DNA from: Gammaproteobacteria bacterium
GTDB taxonomy: Bacteria > Pseudomonadota > Gammaproteobacteria > Steroidobacterales > Steroidobacteraceae
Direction: 5' to 3'
Assembly (NCBI GenBank): GCA_028293775.1
Contig: JAQGOD010000472.1
Span: 1 to 8,043 of the forward strand
DNA: 8,043 bases
Part shown: piece after piece, positions 1 to 6,202 of the stretch
Position numbering within the stretch: the first letter of the stretch is position 1
Layout of the letters: each line of letters begins with the position of its first letter
Program-made: the position numbers and the translations under genes
The notes under the pieces: model-generated
Told to the model about the DNA's origin: nothing
Database searches by the model: none
Seen by the model: only the letters and a program-made list of their open reading frames with translations

Positions 1-2
1 TG

Positions 3-428
3 CGAAGGTGGGTTGGCGCTGCGGTTTGGGCGGCGCTCGCTATCGCAGCGCTCGGTGTTGCGCAAGCGGGTCATGCGGAGGTATCGGGCGCGCGGGCCGG
101 GCACGCCACGCTCGAGCGCCGCGTCGATGCACTATCAAAGGCTCTCGATCTCGACCCACGGCAGCGCAGCCAGTTGCTCATCATCTTGGAAGCGCAGCGC
201 GCGGCCGTCACAAAAATTTGGCGTGATCCGGCGTTGTTGCCGGCGGAGCGGGCGCCGGCCACGCGCGCCGTGGAGGAGCACACGGCCGACCAGATTCGCG
301 GCATTCTCAAACCTAAGCAGCTCGAGCGTTACAATCCACCCAAGCCGCAGAGCGCGAAAAGGCCCTCACCTGACGTCAGCAAGTGGATGGAGTTGACTCG
401 AAATTCAAACGGAGGTACTTCCAAATGA
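3..428 (+). CDS. Spy/CpxP-like (LTxxQ-type) helical periplasmic protein, 5' partial
   Basis: An open frame enters from the left edge and stops at TGA 426-428, giving 141 visible residues. No ATG occurs in frame, so the true start lies upstream, probably close, because the first ~25 residues look like a signal peptide: two Arg, then an Ala/Val/Leu core ending VAQAGHA. The mature part is predicted helical and charged. It has an L-x-L-D-P-R-Q-R segment followed by EAQRAAV, and later a DQIRGILKPKQLERY segment. This layout (helix, 'xPxQR' turn, helix, 'LxPxQ..Y') matches small periplasmic Spy/CpxP-like or heavy-metal-sensor-like proteins, which act as ATP-independent chaperones or stress sensors. 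The family call rests on motif pattern only; specific function is unknown. It overlaps the next gene by 4 bases (ATGA), implying translational coupling and membership in the operon that runs to 4488. Confidence 0.72.
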   Translation, partial: RRWVGAAVWAALAIAALGVAQAGHAEVSGARAGHATLERRVDALSKALDLDPRQRSQLLIILEAQRAAVTKIWRDPALLPAERAPATRAVEEHTADQIRGILKPKQLERYNPPKPQSAKRPSPDVSKWMELTRNSNGGTSK

Positions 429-685
429 ACAGAGGAACGAAAGGACCCATTCCGGTAGGCGGCATGGTAATCGCACTGATCGCGCTGCTCGCAACGCCAG
501 GAATCCTTACTGCTGCTGCCGCGCCTAAGGCACTCACCGGCGCGCGGGCACCGGTGCACGCCATCTCTCCGTATGCGCGCGCTGCCGCGCAACATGCTCG
601 CGCAGGGCAGTCGTTGGCGGGCCATGCACCAACGCGGGTCCAGGGCATGGGCAGACCCCATAAGCCGCATGGCGGGTTGAAGTAA
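425..685 (+). CDS. small basic secreted protein, 86 aa, unknown family
   Basis: The ATG at 425 overlaps the previous stop (ATGA), and a clear Shine-Dalgarno GGAGG lies at 411-415, nine bases upstream, which fixes this start over in-frame alternatives further upstream. Residues ~14-33 form a hydrophobic signal or anchor segment (VIALIALLATPGILTAAAA) with a plausible cleavage after the Ala run. The remaining ~52 residues are low in complexity, rich in Ala, Gly, Arg and His (five His), strongly basic and without Cys. They contain no recognised domain and look disordered. The stop at 683-685 directly abuts the next ATG. I do not recognise the protein. The strong RBS, signal peptide and position inside a tight operon support it being real. 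A basic disordered secreted peptide could bind an anionic partner such as a membrane, polyanion or acidic protein, but that is inference. Confidence 0.7.
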   Translation: MNRGTKGPIPVGGMVIALIALLATPGILTAAAAPKALTGARAPVHAISPYARAAAQHARAGQSLAGHAPTRVQGMGRPHKPHGGLK

Positions 686-1180
686 ATGCGCCTGATCATT
701 CTTCTGACCGTGGGCCTCGCGTTGACGGTGGCACTCGGCGGCAATGTCCGCGCGCTCGCTTCCAAGTCGAGTGGAACCCCGGCGCCGGGCCGGCTGCTGA
801 AGAAATCGCCTTACCCACGCATGAAATTGAGCGACAAGGCCCGGCAGCTATATCCCGCTGAGTGGGGCGTAGACCAACTTAAGGTAAGTTCCACCAATTC
901 AGGCAACCTCATTCGCTTTTCGTACCGCGTAGTGGAGCCGAAACTCGCCAAGGCGCTCGGCGATCATGCGCTCACGCCGTATCTGTTCGCGCCGCGCAGC
1001 AATGCTATGCTGCAAGTTCCCAACATGGAGAAAATTGGCATGTTGCGCCAATCCGGCGGCAGCGAGGCTAACAAGGACTATTGGATGGTCTTTTCCAACA
1101 AGGGCAACCTGGTGCGCCCGGGCGAGCGCGTCAATGTCATCATCGGAAAATTCCACGCCGACGGGTTGCTCGTCGAGTGA
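686..1180 (+). CDS. secreted protein of unknown family, 164 aa
   Basis: The ATG at 686 immediately follows the preceding TAA (TAAATG), so translation is likely coupled; only weak SD-like bases (GAAG, 678-681) are visible. Residues 1-25 are a Sec signal peptide (MRLIILLTVGLALTVALGG, probable cleavage after ALA). The mature protein begins with a Lys/Ser/Pro-rich linker, then a compact domain from about residue 50 to 164 with alternating hydrophobic residues that suggest beta strands: LIRFSYRVV, then YWMVFSNKG, then RPGERVNVIIGKF, ending DGLLVE. It has no Cys and no catalytic motif I can name. The domain is reminiscent of small periplasmic beta-sandwich proteins in other proteobacteria that are annotated as hypothetical, but I cannot assign a family. 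Its place between the small basic protein and the LolA-like pair suggests a shared envelope function. Confidence 0.82.
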   Translation: MRLIILLTVGLALTVALGGNVRALASKSSGTPAPGRLLKKSPYPRMKLSDKARQLYPAEWGVDQLKVSSTNSGNLIRFSYRVVEPKLAKALGDHALTPYLFAPRSNAMLQVPNMEKIGMLRQSGGSEANKDYWMVFSNKGNLVRPGERVNVIIGKFHADGLLVE

Positions 1181-1203
1181 CCCCACCTATTGAGAGGACT
1201 ATT

Positions 1204-1995
1204 ATGAAACCCATTATCATTCGTGCGGCGTGCCTGGCCACCTTGGCCGCCACGGTCGGCTCGGTGAGCGCCGCACCCGCCAATATGAGCGTCGAGCAGA
1301 TCATCGAACGCAACATCGCCGCGCGCGGCGGCCTTCCAGCCTGGCACGATGCCAAGACCCTCGTCATGGCCGGTGACATCGACGCGGGCGGCAAGCCGAA
1401 TCATGCGTTGCCGTACATCCTCAAAGAGAAGCGACCGCATAAGAGCCGGCTTGAGATCGTGTTCAAGGACCAAACCTCGACGCAGGTGTTCGACGGCGCG
1501 CAAGGTTGGAAGGTGCGCCCCTTCCTGAATCGCAACGAGGTCGAGGCATACACGCCGGCGGAAACCAAGGCCGCCACGGCGGCGGAGCAGGACCTCGACC
1601 CTCCGCTGATGGATCACGCCGCCAAGGGAACGCAAGTGAAGCTTGCCGGCACCGATGTGATCGAGGGACATCCGGCCTACAAGCTGCTTCTGACGCTCAA
1701 GGGCGGCACCAAGCGCAATCTTTGGATCGACTCGGGGAGTTTCTTGGAGCTGAAGATGGAGGGCGAGCCGCGCAAAATGGACGGCAAAATGCACAATGTC
1801 GCCGTCTACTTTCGCGACTACAAGAGCGAGCATGGTTTGAACGTGCCGCATACCCAGGAAACGAGCGTCGAGGGCTATAAGCAGAGCTACAAAATGACGA
1901 TTACCCGAGTCGCTGTGAATGAGCCAATTGACGATGGCTTGTTCCAGAAGCCGCAGCTTACGGCGCAATCCGCGGCGGTTGCGAAGCCTAAATAA
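1204..1995 (+). CDS. LolA/LolB-like periplasmic protein (outer-membrane lipoprotein-sorting type), copy 1
   Basis: The start at ATG 1204 is supported by GAGAGGA at 1192-1198, five bases upstream, and by a signal peptide (residues 1-23, cleavage near VSA/AP); longer readings from 1081 lose both. The product is 263 residues. After the signal comes an ERNIAARGG..AW helix (~31-48), then beta-rich sequence with FDGAQGWKVRP (97-106), PLMDHAAKG (134-142), a G-x-D-V-I-E-G-x-x-AY segment (149-159), LWIDSGSFLELK (173-184), VYFRDY (201-206) and a C-terminal DDGLFQKP (243-250). This strand-rich pattern is typical of LolA/LolB-fold proteins, which cradle lipid or other hydrophobic ligands in the periplasm. 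It is not the housekeeping LolA by context, and no ligand can be named. It is followed one base later by a diverged paralogue. Confidence 0.82.
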   Translation: MKPIIIRAACLATLAATVGSVSAAPANMSVEQIIERNIAARGGLPAWHDAKTLVMAGDIDAGGKPNHALPYILKEKRPHKSRLEIVFKDQTSTQVFDGAQGWKVRPFLNRNEVEAYTPAETKAATAAEQDLDPPLMDHAAKGTQVKLAGTDVIEGHPAYKLLLTLKGGTKRNLWIDSGSFLELKMEGEPRKMDGKMHNVAVYFRDYKSEHGLNVPHTQETSVEGYKQSYKMTITRVAVNEPIDDGLFQKPQLTAQSAAVAKPK

Positions 1996-1996
1996 C

Positions 1997-2812
1997 ATGA
2001 GGCGAATTGCGTGCGTTCTGGCGTGCATCGCTGTGAGCGTGAGCGCGGGCGCTGCCTCGGCGACACCCGGCCATGGCGCGGCCGCGCCGCCGCTTGCCAC
2101 GACCGCAGCCGAGGTGATCGAGCGTAATGTCGCCGCGCGCGGCGGGATCGAAGCGTGGCGTAAGGTCGAAACCATGGCCTGGCTCGGGCATCTCGAACGC
2201 ACGTCCAAACCCGGGCAGTCGGTCCCGTTTGCGATGCAGCTGAAGCGCCCGAACCTGACGCGCTTCGAATTGAGGGAACAGGCCAACGACTTCACGCGTA
2301 TCTTCGACGGCTCGCATGGCTGGAAAGTCCGTCCTGCGGCGGACGGCCGCCCGGAAACCAAGTCCTTTGCACCGGAAGAAGTGAATTTCTCGCGCACCGA
2401 GTTCGTCATCGACGGACCGCTGATCGACTATCAAGCAAAAGGCGTCACGGCCGACCTCGATGGCATCGACATGATCGACGGTCGCAAAGCTTACCGGTTG
2501 TCCTTGATCCTGCCGTCCGGCGCGCAGCGCAAAGTGTGGATCGACACCAAAACCAATCTCGATATACGATGCGATAGGCCGGCGACCAATCCGCTCAAGC
2601 CCGGCGCGCCGGTGTCGGTTTACTACCGCGATTACGCGACGGTAGACGGAATTAAAGTCCCGCGCAGCATCGAAACCGGCGTCGGCGCCGAGGCGGCGGA
2701 CAAACTCGTGATCGCGAAGATTTTGGTGAATCCGAAACTCGACGACGGAACTTTCATGCCGCCCACCGTGCCGATGCGTCGCGGCGGCCACGTGCGCATT
2801 CCCGCCAACTGA
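1997..2812 (+). CDS. LolA/LolB-like periplasmic protein, copy 2 (tandem paralogue)
   Basis: The ATG at 1997 lies one base after the previous TAA and begins a signal peptide (MRRIACVLACIAVSVSAGAA, cleavage about 22). The product is 271 residues. Collinear matches to the preceding gene include IERNVAARGG..AW (41-54), KRP (83-85), FDGSHGWKVRP (103-113), PLIDYQAKG (141-149), G.DMIDG..AY (156-166), WIDTKTNLDI (181-190), VYYRDY (208-213) and LDDGTFMPP (248-256). The two genes therefore arose by tandem duplication and have since diverged strongly. No SD stands out; translational coupling from the upstream stop is likely. The tail after the fold is Arg/Gly/His-rich. Function is expected to be binding of a hydrophobic or lipid-like ligand in the periplasm, perhaps together with copy 1, but this is inferred from fold resemblance alone. 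Confidence 0.82.
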   Translation: MRRIACVLACIAVSVSAGAASATPGHGAAAPPLATTAAEVIERNVAARGGIEAWRKVETMAWLGHLERTSKPGQSVPFAMQLKRPNLTRFELREQANDFTRIFDGSHGWKVRPAADGRPETKSFAPEEVNFSRTEFVIDGPLIDYQAKGVTADLDGIDMIDGRKAYRLSLILPSGAQRKVWIDTKTNLDIRCDRPATNPLKPGAPVSVYYRDYATVDGIKVPRSIETGVGAEAADKLVIAKILVNPKLDDGTFMPPTVPMRRGGHVRIPAN

Positions 2813-2817
2813 CCGAT

Positions 2818-4488
2818 ATGCCCGGCCGCTTGCAAGCGATCGTATTGCTCGTGATCGGGCTCCTTTTGCCTTGCGTGCAACTTCTCGCAAAACCGCGCGC
2901 GGCTGAAGCGGGTCCTGTCGACTCTCCCGTGGGCGAGGCGATTTATTTGAAAGGCATTTTAGGCTCGGGTGCGCCGCTCACGGCCACGCGTGAAAACGCT
3001 GAGCCCACGCACGGTCAGGCGGCCGCCTGCGTCAATTGCCATCGTCGCAGCGGCCTAGGAGCCAAAGAAGGACGCAGCATCATTCCGCCGATAACGGGTG
3101 GTTTTCTATTCGATGCGCACGATGCGGCTCAGGATATGCAACTGCCTTATATTCCAGGTGAACGGCTCGCCCGCGCGCCCTACACCGAAGCGACCCTGGC
3201 CCGCGCGCTGCGCGAAGGAATCGATTCGCAAGGGCGCACGCTTAGCTACTTGATGCCGCGATTTGACTTCGATGCGGCCGACCTCAATGCCCTCATCATG
3301 CATTTGCGCGCGCTCGATCATCGCAGGGTGCCTGGCGTGTCGCCGGTCGAATTGCAATTCGCAACCATCATTACGCCGGACGCGGATCCTGCAAAACGGC
3401 GCGGCATGCTCGATGTGCTGCAGCAGTTCGTTCAGGACCGCAATATCGCGCCGCGCGGAGCGAGCGCGCAGACCATGGTCACGTCGGGCGCGACGGCGCA
3501 CGTGCGCTCCATGTTCAAGGTCAATCGGCGCTGGGTGCTGCATGTTTGGGAACTGACTGGGACGCCCGATACCTGGGACGCGCAGCTGGAGCGAAAAATG
3601 GCCGAGCAACCGGTGTTTGCGGTGCTCTCAGGACTCGGCGGCAGGAACTGGAGCCCGGTCGCCGCGTTTTGCGAGCGCCGCGCGTTGCCCTGCCTGTTTC
3701 CGAACCTCGAGGAGCCGCCGGTGGATGCAGACCAGAATTTCCACACGCTGTACTTCTCGCGCGGCGTATATCTTGAGGCCGACCTGATCGCCGCCGGATT
3801 CAGGAGCGATGCGGACGCGGGGAACCCCGCGAAGCGTGCGCACCTAGTTTATCGCGCCGGTGATGTCGGCGAAGCCGCCGCCAACTACCTGGCCGCGCAG
3901 CTGCAGGCTCAGGGAGTCGCGGTCTCGCGGCACCCGATTAAGCAGGATGCCGCGCAAAAGGCGCTCGCCGAAGCGGTGCGCGCGCCGGCCGGCGAGGCGC
4001 TGGTGCTCTGGCTGCGGCCCAAGGATTTATCGGGGCTTCAAGGCGACGCAGCGCCCCTGGGTCCGGTGTACTTGTCGGGTCTGATGGGCGGCCTCGACGC
4101 GGCGCCGTTGCCAACGAGTTGGCGCGAACATGCCCGCATGGCTTACCCGATGGATTCGGCGAATCGCCGACGCGTACGTGTGGACTATGCCCTGGGCTGG
4201 TTTCGGATTCGAAATATCCCGGTCATCGCTGAACAGGTGCAAGTCGACACCTACCTGGCGTGCGGCCTGTTGGCTGAGACCCTGCAGCACATGGTCGACG
4301 CCTTCGTGCCCGATTATCTCATCGAGCGCCTGGAGGACACCGTCGAGCACCGTCTGCTCACGGGCTACTATCCGCGGTTGGCGCTCGGCCCACACCAACG
4401 CTTTGCTTCCAAAGGCGGTTTCCTCACGCGCTATGACGTGACGGGAAACGCAGCGATGGTAGTCGACAGCGAGTGGCTAACGCCTTAG
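2818..4488 (+). CDS. c-type cytochrome fused to periplasmic ligand-binding domain
   Basis: The product is 556 residues, starting at ATG 2818, five bases after the upstream stop, with no clear SD. Residues 1-24 are a Sec signal (cleavage near LLA/KP); Cys19 follows Pro, so it is not a good lipobox. Residues ~37-168 form a class I cytochrome c domain: one C71-V-N-C74-H75 heme site, an R-S-G-L-G turn, then IIPPITG, then YTEATLARALREGID (helix), and Met146 in YLMPRFD as the likely sixth heme ligand. From ~178 to 550 comes a domain resembling type 1 periplasmic binding proteins of the Leu/Ile/Val family, with alternating strands and helices such as FAVLSGLGG, HLVYRAGD, ALVLWLR and VYLSGLMGG. Cys285 and Cys292 could form a disulfide. 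No ABC permease or ATPase is nearby, so binding may serve electron transfer or sensing rather than uptake. Ligand and redox partner are unknown. It is the last gene of the operon. Confidence 0.85.
   Translation: MPGRLQAIVLLVIGLLLPCVQLLAKPRAAEAGPVDSPVGEAIYLKGILGSGAPLTATRENAEPTHGQAAACVNCHRRSGLGAKEGRSIIPPITGGFLFDAHDAAQDMQLPYIPGERLARAPYTEATLARALREGIDSQGRTLSYLMPRFDFDAADLNALIMHLRALDHRRVPGVSPVELQFATIITPDADPAKRRGMLDVLQQFVQDRNIAPRGASAQTMVTSGATAHVRSMFKVNRRWVLHVWELTGTPDTWDAQLERKMAEQPVFAVLSGLGGRNWSPVAAFCERRALPCLFPNLEEPPVDADQNFHTLYFSRGVYLEADLIAAGFRSDADAGNPAKRAHLVYRAGDVGEAAANYLAAQLQAQGVAVSRHPIKQDAAQKALAEAVRAPAGEALVLWLRPKDLSGLQGDAAPLGPVYLSGLMGGLDAAPLPTSWREHARMAYPMDSANRRRVRVDYALGWFRIRNIPVIAEQVQVDTYLACGLLAETLQHMVDAFVPDYLIERLEDTVEHRLLTGYYPRLALGPHQRFASKGGFLTRYDVTGNAAMVVDSEWLTP
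3028..3042 (+). other. heme c attachment motif CXXCH
   Basis: Codons for residues 71-75 of the cytochrome fusion read C-V-N-C-H, the covalent heme c site. It is the only CXXCH in the protein, so one heme is expected, attached in the periplasm by the Ccm or Ccs machinery, which is encoded elsewhere. Confidence 0.9.
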
Positions 4489-4490
4489 GG

Positions 4491-5231
4491 TCAGTGGGGG
4501 GCGGCCGCGTGCTTCGGGTTCGGATCCATCGGCGCGGCGGGCTCGACCTTGAGCAACTCGATCTCGTACACCAACAGCGCGCCCGGCGGGACCATCGGCG
4601 GCGAGTTGTTGCCGTAGCCCAATTCGGGCGGAACAAACAACTGCCATTTCGCACCCGGCTTCATGGCCAGAAAAGCCTGTTGCCATCCCTTGAAGACACT
4701 ATTGACCCGAAACGTGGCGGCGCGATCGTGGGTGTCGGACCGATCGTACTCGGTCCCATCGGCGAGACTGGCGCGGTAGCGCACCGTGACCTGGTCGGTG
4801 GGCAATGGCGATTTTCCCGACGCATCCCCGGCCGCGAGTACGCGGTATTGCAATCCCGAGGGCATTGTCACGATGCCGGGCACCTTGCCGTTGCGCTCGA
4901 GAAATTCTTTGGCCAATGCGCGGTTCTTTTCCGACAGTCCCTCGCGCGCATCGCGCACGAATCGTTGCGCCGCCTCGCGCTCTTCCGGATTCATGGCCCG
5001 CCCACCGAGCGCGTCCTTCATGCCGCGGACCAGTGCGTCGACGGAAATGGTCTTATTGACGCCGTCATGCTCCAGTTGGTTGCCCAGCATGAGTCCGACA
5101 TCGTAACTACCCACCTCAACAGCAACAGGCGGCTTTTCCGGAGCGCCAGCGAGCGCCGGTGCGCAGGCTCCCAGCAGCGCGGCAAGCGCAACAAGTTGGG
5201 TACCGCGCCCTGCGACGAACTGTCCTGTCAT
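4491..5231 (-). CDS. FKBP-type peptidyl-prolyl cis-trans isomerase, secreted (FkpA/Mip-like)
   Basis: The product is 246 residues, with its start codon at 5231-5229 preceded by AAGGGGTGA (complement of 5235-5243), a good SD. The N terminus is a secretion signal. L20-G21-A22-C23 fits a lipobox, so it may be an outer-membrane lipoprotein, though cleavage after ALA at 26-28 is also possible. Residues ~40-112 form the helical FKBP N-terminal dimerisation region (SYDVGLMLGNQL onward). Residues ~140-229 form the FKBP catalytic domain. Active-site positions matching FKBP12 are Tyr152, Tyr162-Asp163 (the F36-D37 pair), Phe174, Val179-Phe180, Trp183, Tyr206 in ELGYGN, and Tyr222 in VYEIELLKV. Most aromatic pocket residues are kept, so the enzyme should be active. 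It would speed prolyl isomerisation during folding of envelope proteins. The short C-terminal tail is Pro/Ala/His-rich. It is convergent with the cytochrome fusion and divergent from the PEP-CTERM gene. Confidence 0.93.
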   Translation of the reverse strand: MTGQFVAGRGTQLVALAALLGACAPALAGAPEKPPVAVEVGSYDVGLMLGNQLEHDGVNKTISVDALVRGMKDALGGRAMNPEEREAAQRFVRDAREGLSEKNRALAKEFLERNGKVPGIVTMPSGLQYRVLAAGDASGKSPLPTDQVTVRYRASLADGTEYDRSDTHDRAATFRVNSVFKGWQQAFLAMKPGAKWQLFVPPELGYGNNSPPMVPPGALLVYEIELLKVEPAAPMDPNPKHAAAPH

Positions 5232-5234
5232 ATG

Positions 5235-5243
5235 TCACCCCTT
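5235..5243 (-). promoter_or_regulatory. Shine-Dalgarno of the FKBP gene
   Basis: The minus strand reads AAGGGGTGA three bases before the ATG. It supports the chosen start, which also gives a full signal peptide. Confidence 0.6.
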
Positions 5244-5259
5244 GGCAGATTTGTGGTGC

Positions 5260-5289
5260 ATCCTCGCCGTAGTGGAGGTGGCGTGTCAA
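5260..5289 (-). promoter_or_regulatory. candidate sigma-70 promoter for the FKBP gene
   Basis: On the minus strand a perfect TTGACA (complement of 5284-5289) is followed after 18 bases by GAGGAT (complement of 5260-5265), a poor -10 (3 of 6). It would start transcription about 25-30 bases before the start codon. Judged by eye only. Confidence 0.3.
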
Positions 5290-5297
5290 ACGAGCAG

Positions 5298-5334
5298 ATC
5301 GCTCTATTTGCGCGATGCGAGAGCGATTTCTCGC
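5298..5334. repeat. overlapping, mutually exclusive inverted repeats in the divergent intergenic region
   Basis: ATCGCTCT (5298-5305) and AGAGCGAT (5320-5327) form a perfect 8-base inverted repeat with a 14-base spacer. GCGAGA (5317-5322) and TCTCGC (5329-5334) form a second perfect 6-base stem with a 6-base loop. Both use bases 5320-5322, so only one can form at a time. The block lies between the divergent FKBP and PEP-CTERM genes and could be an operator dyad or an RNA switch. Function is not shown. Confidence 0.4.
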
Positions 5335-5384
5335 TACAGTCTTTCCTACTCAGCATCCCCTACGGTCATTATGTAGACAGCGCC

Positions 5385-5413
5385 TTGACCCACCTCTTGC
5401 CAAAAAGCAACAT
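5385..5413 (+). promoter_or_regulatory. weak candidate promoter for the PEP-CTERM-like gene
   Basis: TTGACC (5385-5390, 5 of 6 to the -35 consensus) is followed after 17 bases by CAACAT (5408-5413, 3 of 6). It is well placed upstream of the RBS at 5435. I found no convincing sigma-54 -24/-12 element here. Confidence 0.22.
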
Positions 5414-5446
5414 TGGCCGCGCTTACACCACTTCGGGGAAAAGATA

Positions 5447-6157
5447 ATGACACTGAATCGCGCTTCCAGAATTCTGCCTTTTGCCGGAGCCTGGCTGTTG
5501 GCGGCCATGACTGCGCAGGCGAATATCATCAACTACTCCGCCACCGGTGTAATCGAGAACGTAGACAACTCATCCGCGCTGCTGCCGCACTCCTTGTTGG
5601 GAGCAGCGGTGGGCAAATCGTTTACCTTTAATTTTGCCGTGGATACGGCGACGCTGGGCAGCGGGTCGCTGGGCGATGAGAGCTATCTTTCAGCGGTGCA
5701 GTCGGCGAGCTACAAGTTCGGCGGCAAGACATCGGCGTTCGGCGTCAGCACCAACGCGATCGAAATTCTAAATGACGTCGGAGTCACCGGCTATGTCATG
5801 GCTGGCGGCGATACGGTCGGCGCCGATTTCACGGGCATCGCCGGGGCTGTGTCGTTCGTGACGCTGGCCTACTCGGGCGTAACGCTCTACCTGGACACCG
5901 CGCTCTCCAACGCGCCTCTGAGCGCCGGGCACGCGGATTTCGAAGATGGCCTGACGCTGTCCTTTACCCAGTACGTCGGCGGCGCCGTCACGCAGAATTT
6001 CTCCCAGCTGACCGTCGGACCGATGTCGATCAAACAAAGCGCCGTGTCTGCGCCGGAGATTGATCCGACCTCCGCCGCCAGCGGTGTCGCACTGCTCATG
6101 GGGGGACTGCTGGTCATGCTCGGCCGGCGCCGCAACCCGTTCGCCAGGACCATTTAA
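5447..6157 (+). CDS. PEP-CTERM-like secreted surface protein (PEIDP variant)
   Basis: The product is 236 residues. ATG 5447 is chosen over the longer frame from 5315 because GGGGA (5435-5439) lies seven bases upstream and a signal peptide starts here (residues 1-25, cleavage near AQA/NI). The mature region is Gly/Ser/Ala/Thr-rich with beta-type strands (FTFNFAVDTATLGSG, VSFVTLAYSGVTLYLD) and has no Cys, as is usual for exported surface or matrix proteins. The C terminus has the tripartite sorting pattern: P203-E-I-D-P207, a hydrophobic helix at ~211-226 (GVALLMGGLLVMLG), then an Arg cluster 227-229. That architecture is known for PEP-CTERM substrates of exosortase, which are cleaved and anchored or released at the surface, often in exopolysaccharide-producing bacteria. 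The exosortase itself is not in this window. Cargo function is unknown. Confidence 0.85.
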   Translation: MTLNRASRILPFAGAWLLAAMTAQANIINYSATGVIENVDNSSALLPHSLLGAAVGKSFTFNFAVDTATLGSGSLGDESYLSAVQSASYKFGGKTSAFGVSTNAIEILNDVGVTGYVMAGGDTVGADFTGIAGAVSFVTLAYSGVTLYLDTALSNAPLSAGHADFEDGLTLSFTQYVGGAVTQNFSQLTVGPMSIKQSAVSAPEIDPTSAASGVALLMGGLLVMLGRRRNPFARTI

Positions 6158-6179
6158 GCAACTTCAAGGCTTCAAGAGC

Positions 6180-6194
6180 GCGCGCAAAGCGCGC
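6180..6194 (+). repeat. GC hairpin just upstream of the receiver gene start
   Basis: GCGCGC (6180-6185), loop AAA, GCGCGC (6189-6194) is a perfect 6-base stem, and GGCT (6168-6171) with AGCC (6197-6200) could extend it. It ends about eight bases before ATG 6203, with no T run, so it is more likely to modulate translation or mRNA stability than to terminate transcription. Confidence 0.4.
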
Positions 6195-6202
6195 CGAGCC
6201 CC

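Noticed and set aside
329..765. Minus-strand frames opposite the small basic protein
   Set aside because: Biased composition without domains. The plus-strand gene has an SD, coupled start and signal peptide.
1081..1203. N-terminal extension of the first LolA-like gene from 1081
   Set aside because: It overlaps the 164-residue gene and masks the signal peptide; RBS GAGAGGA supports 1204.
1078..2409. Long minus-strand open frame of 443 codons opposite the two LolA-like genes
   Set aside because: It is antisense to two genes with signal peptides and mutually conserved blocks. Its translation is Arg/His/Leu-rich with no domain or signal, typical of a GC-rich shadow frame.
2836..2880. Possible lipobox at Cys19 of the cytochrome fusion
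   Set aside because: Pro precedes the Cys, which is not accepted by signal peptidase II; a standard Sec cleavage further on is more likely.
1988..2890. Minus-strand open frame of 300 codons
   Set aside because: Shadow of the second LolA-like gene; Arg/Gly/His-rich with no recognisable domain or RBS.
5315..5446. N-terminal extension of the PEP-CTERM-like gene from 5315
   Set aside because: The extension would bury the signal peptide and ignores the RBS at 5435-5439; it also falls in the hairpin and promoter region.
5232..5446. Sigma-54 promoter upstream of the PEP-CTERM-like gene
   Set aside because: TTGG/TGGC-like starts occur, but none has GC at the required -12 spacing.
4473..5447. Plus-strand open frame of 324 codons
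   Set aside because: Antisense to the FKBP gene, whose catalytic residues are clearly present on the minus strand. The plus reading has no domain.
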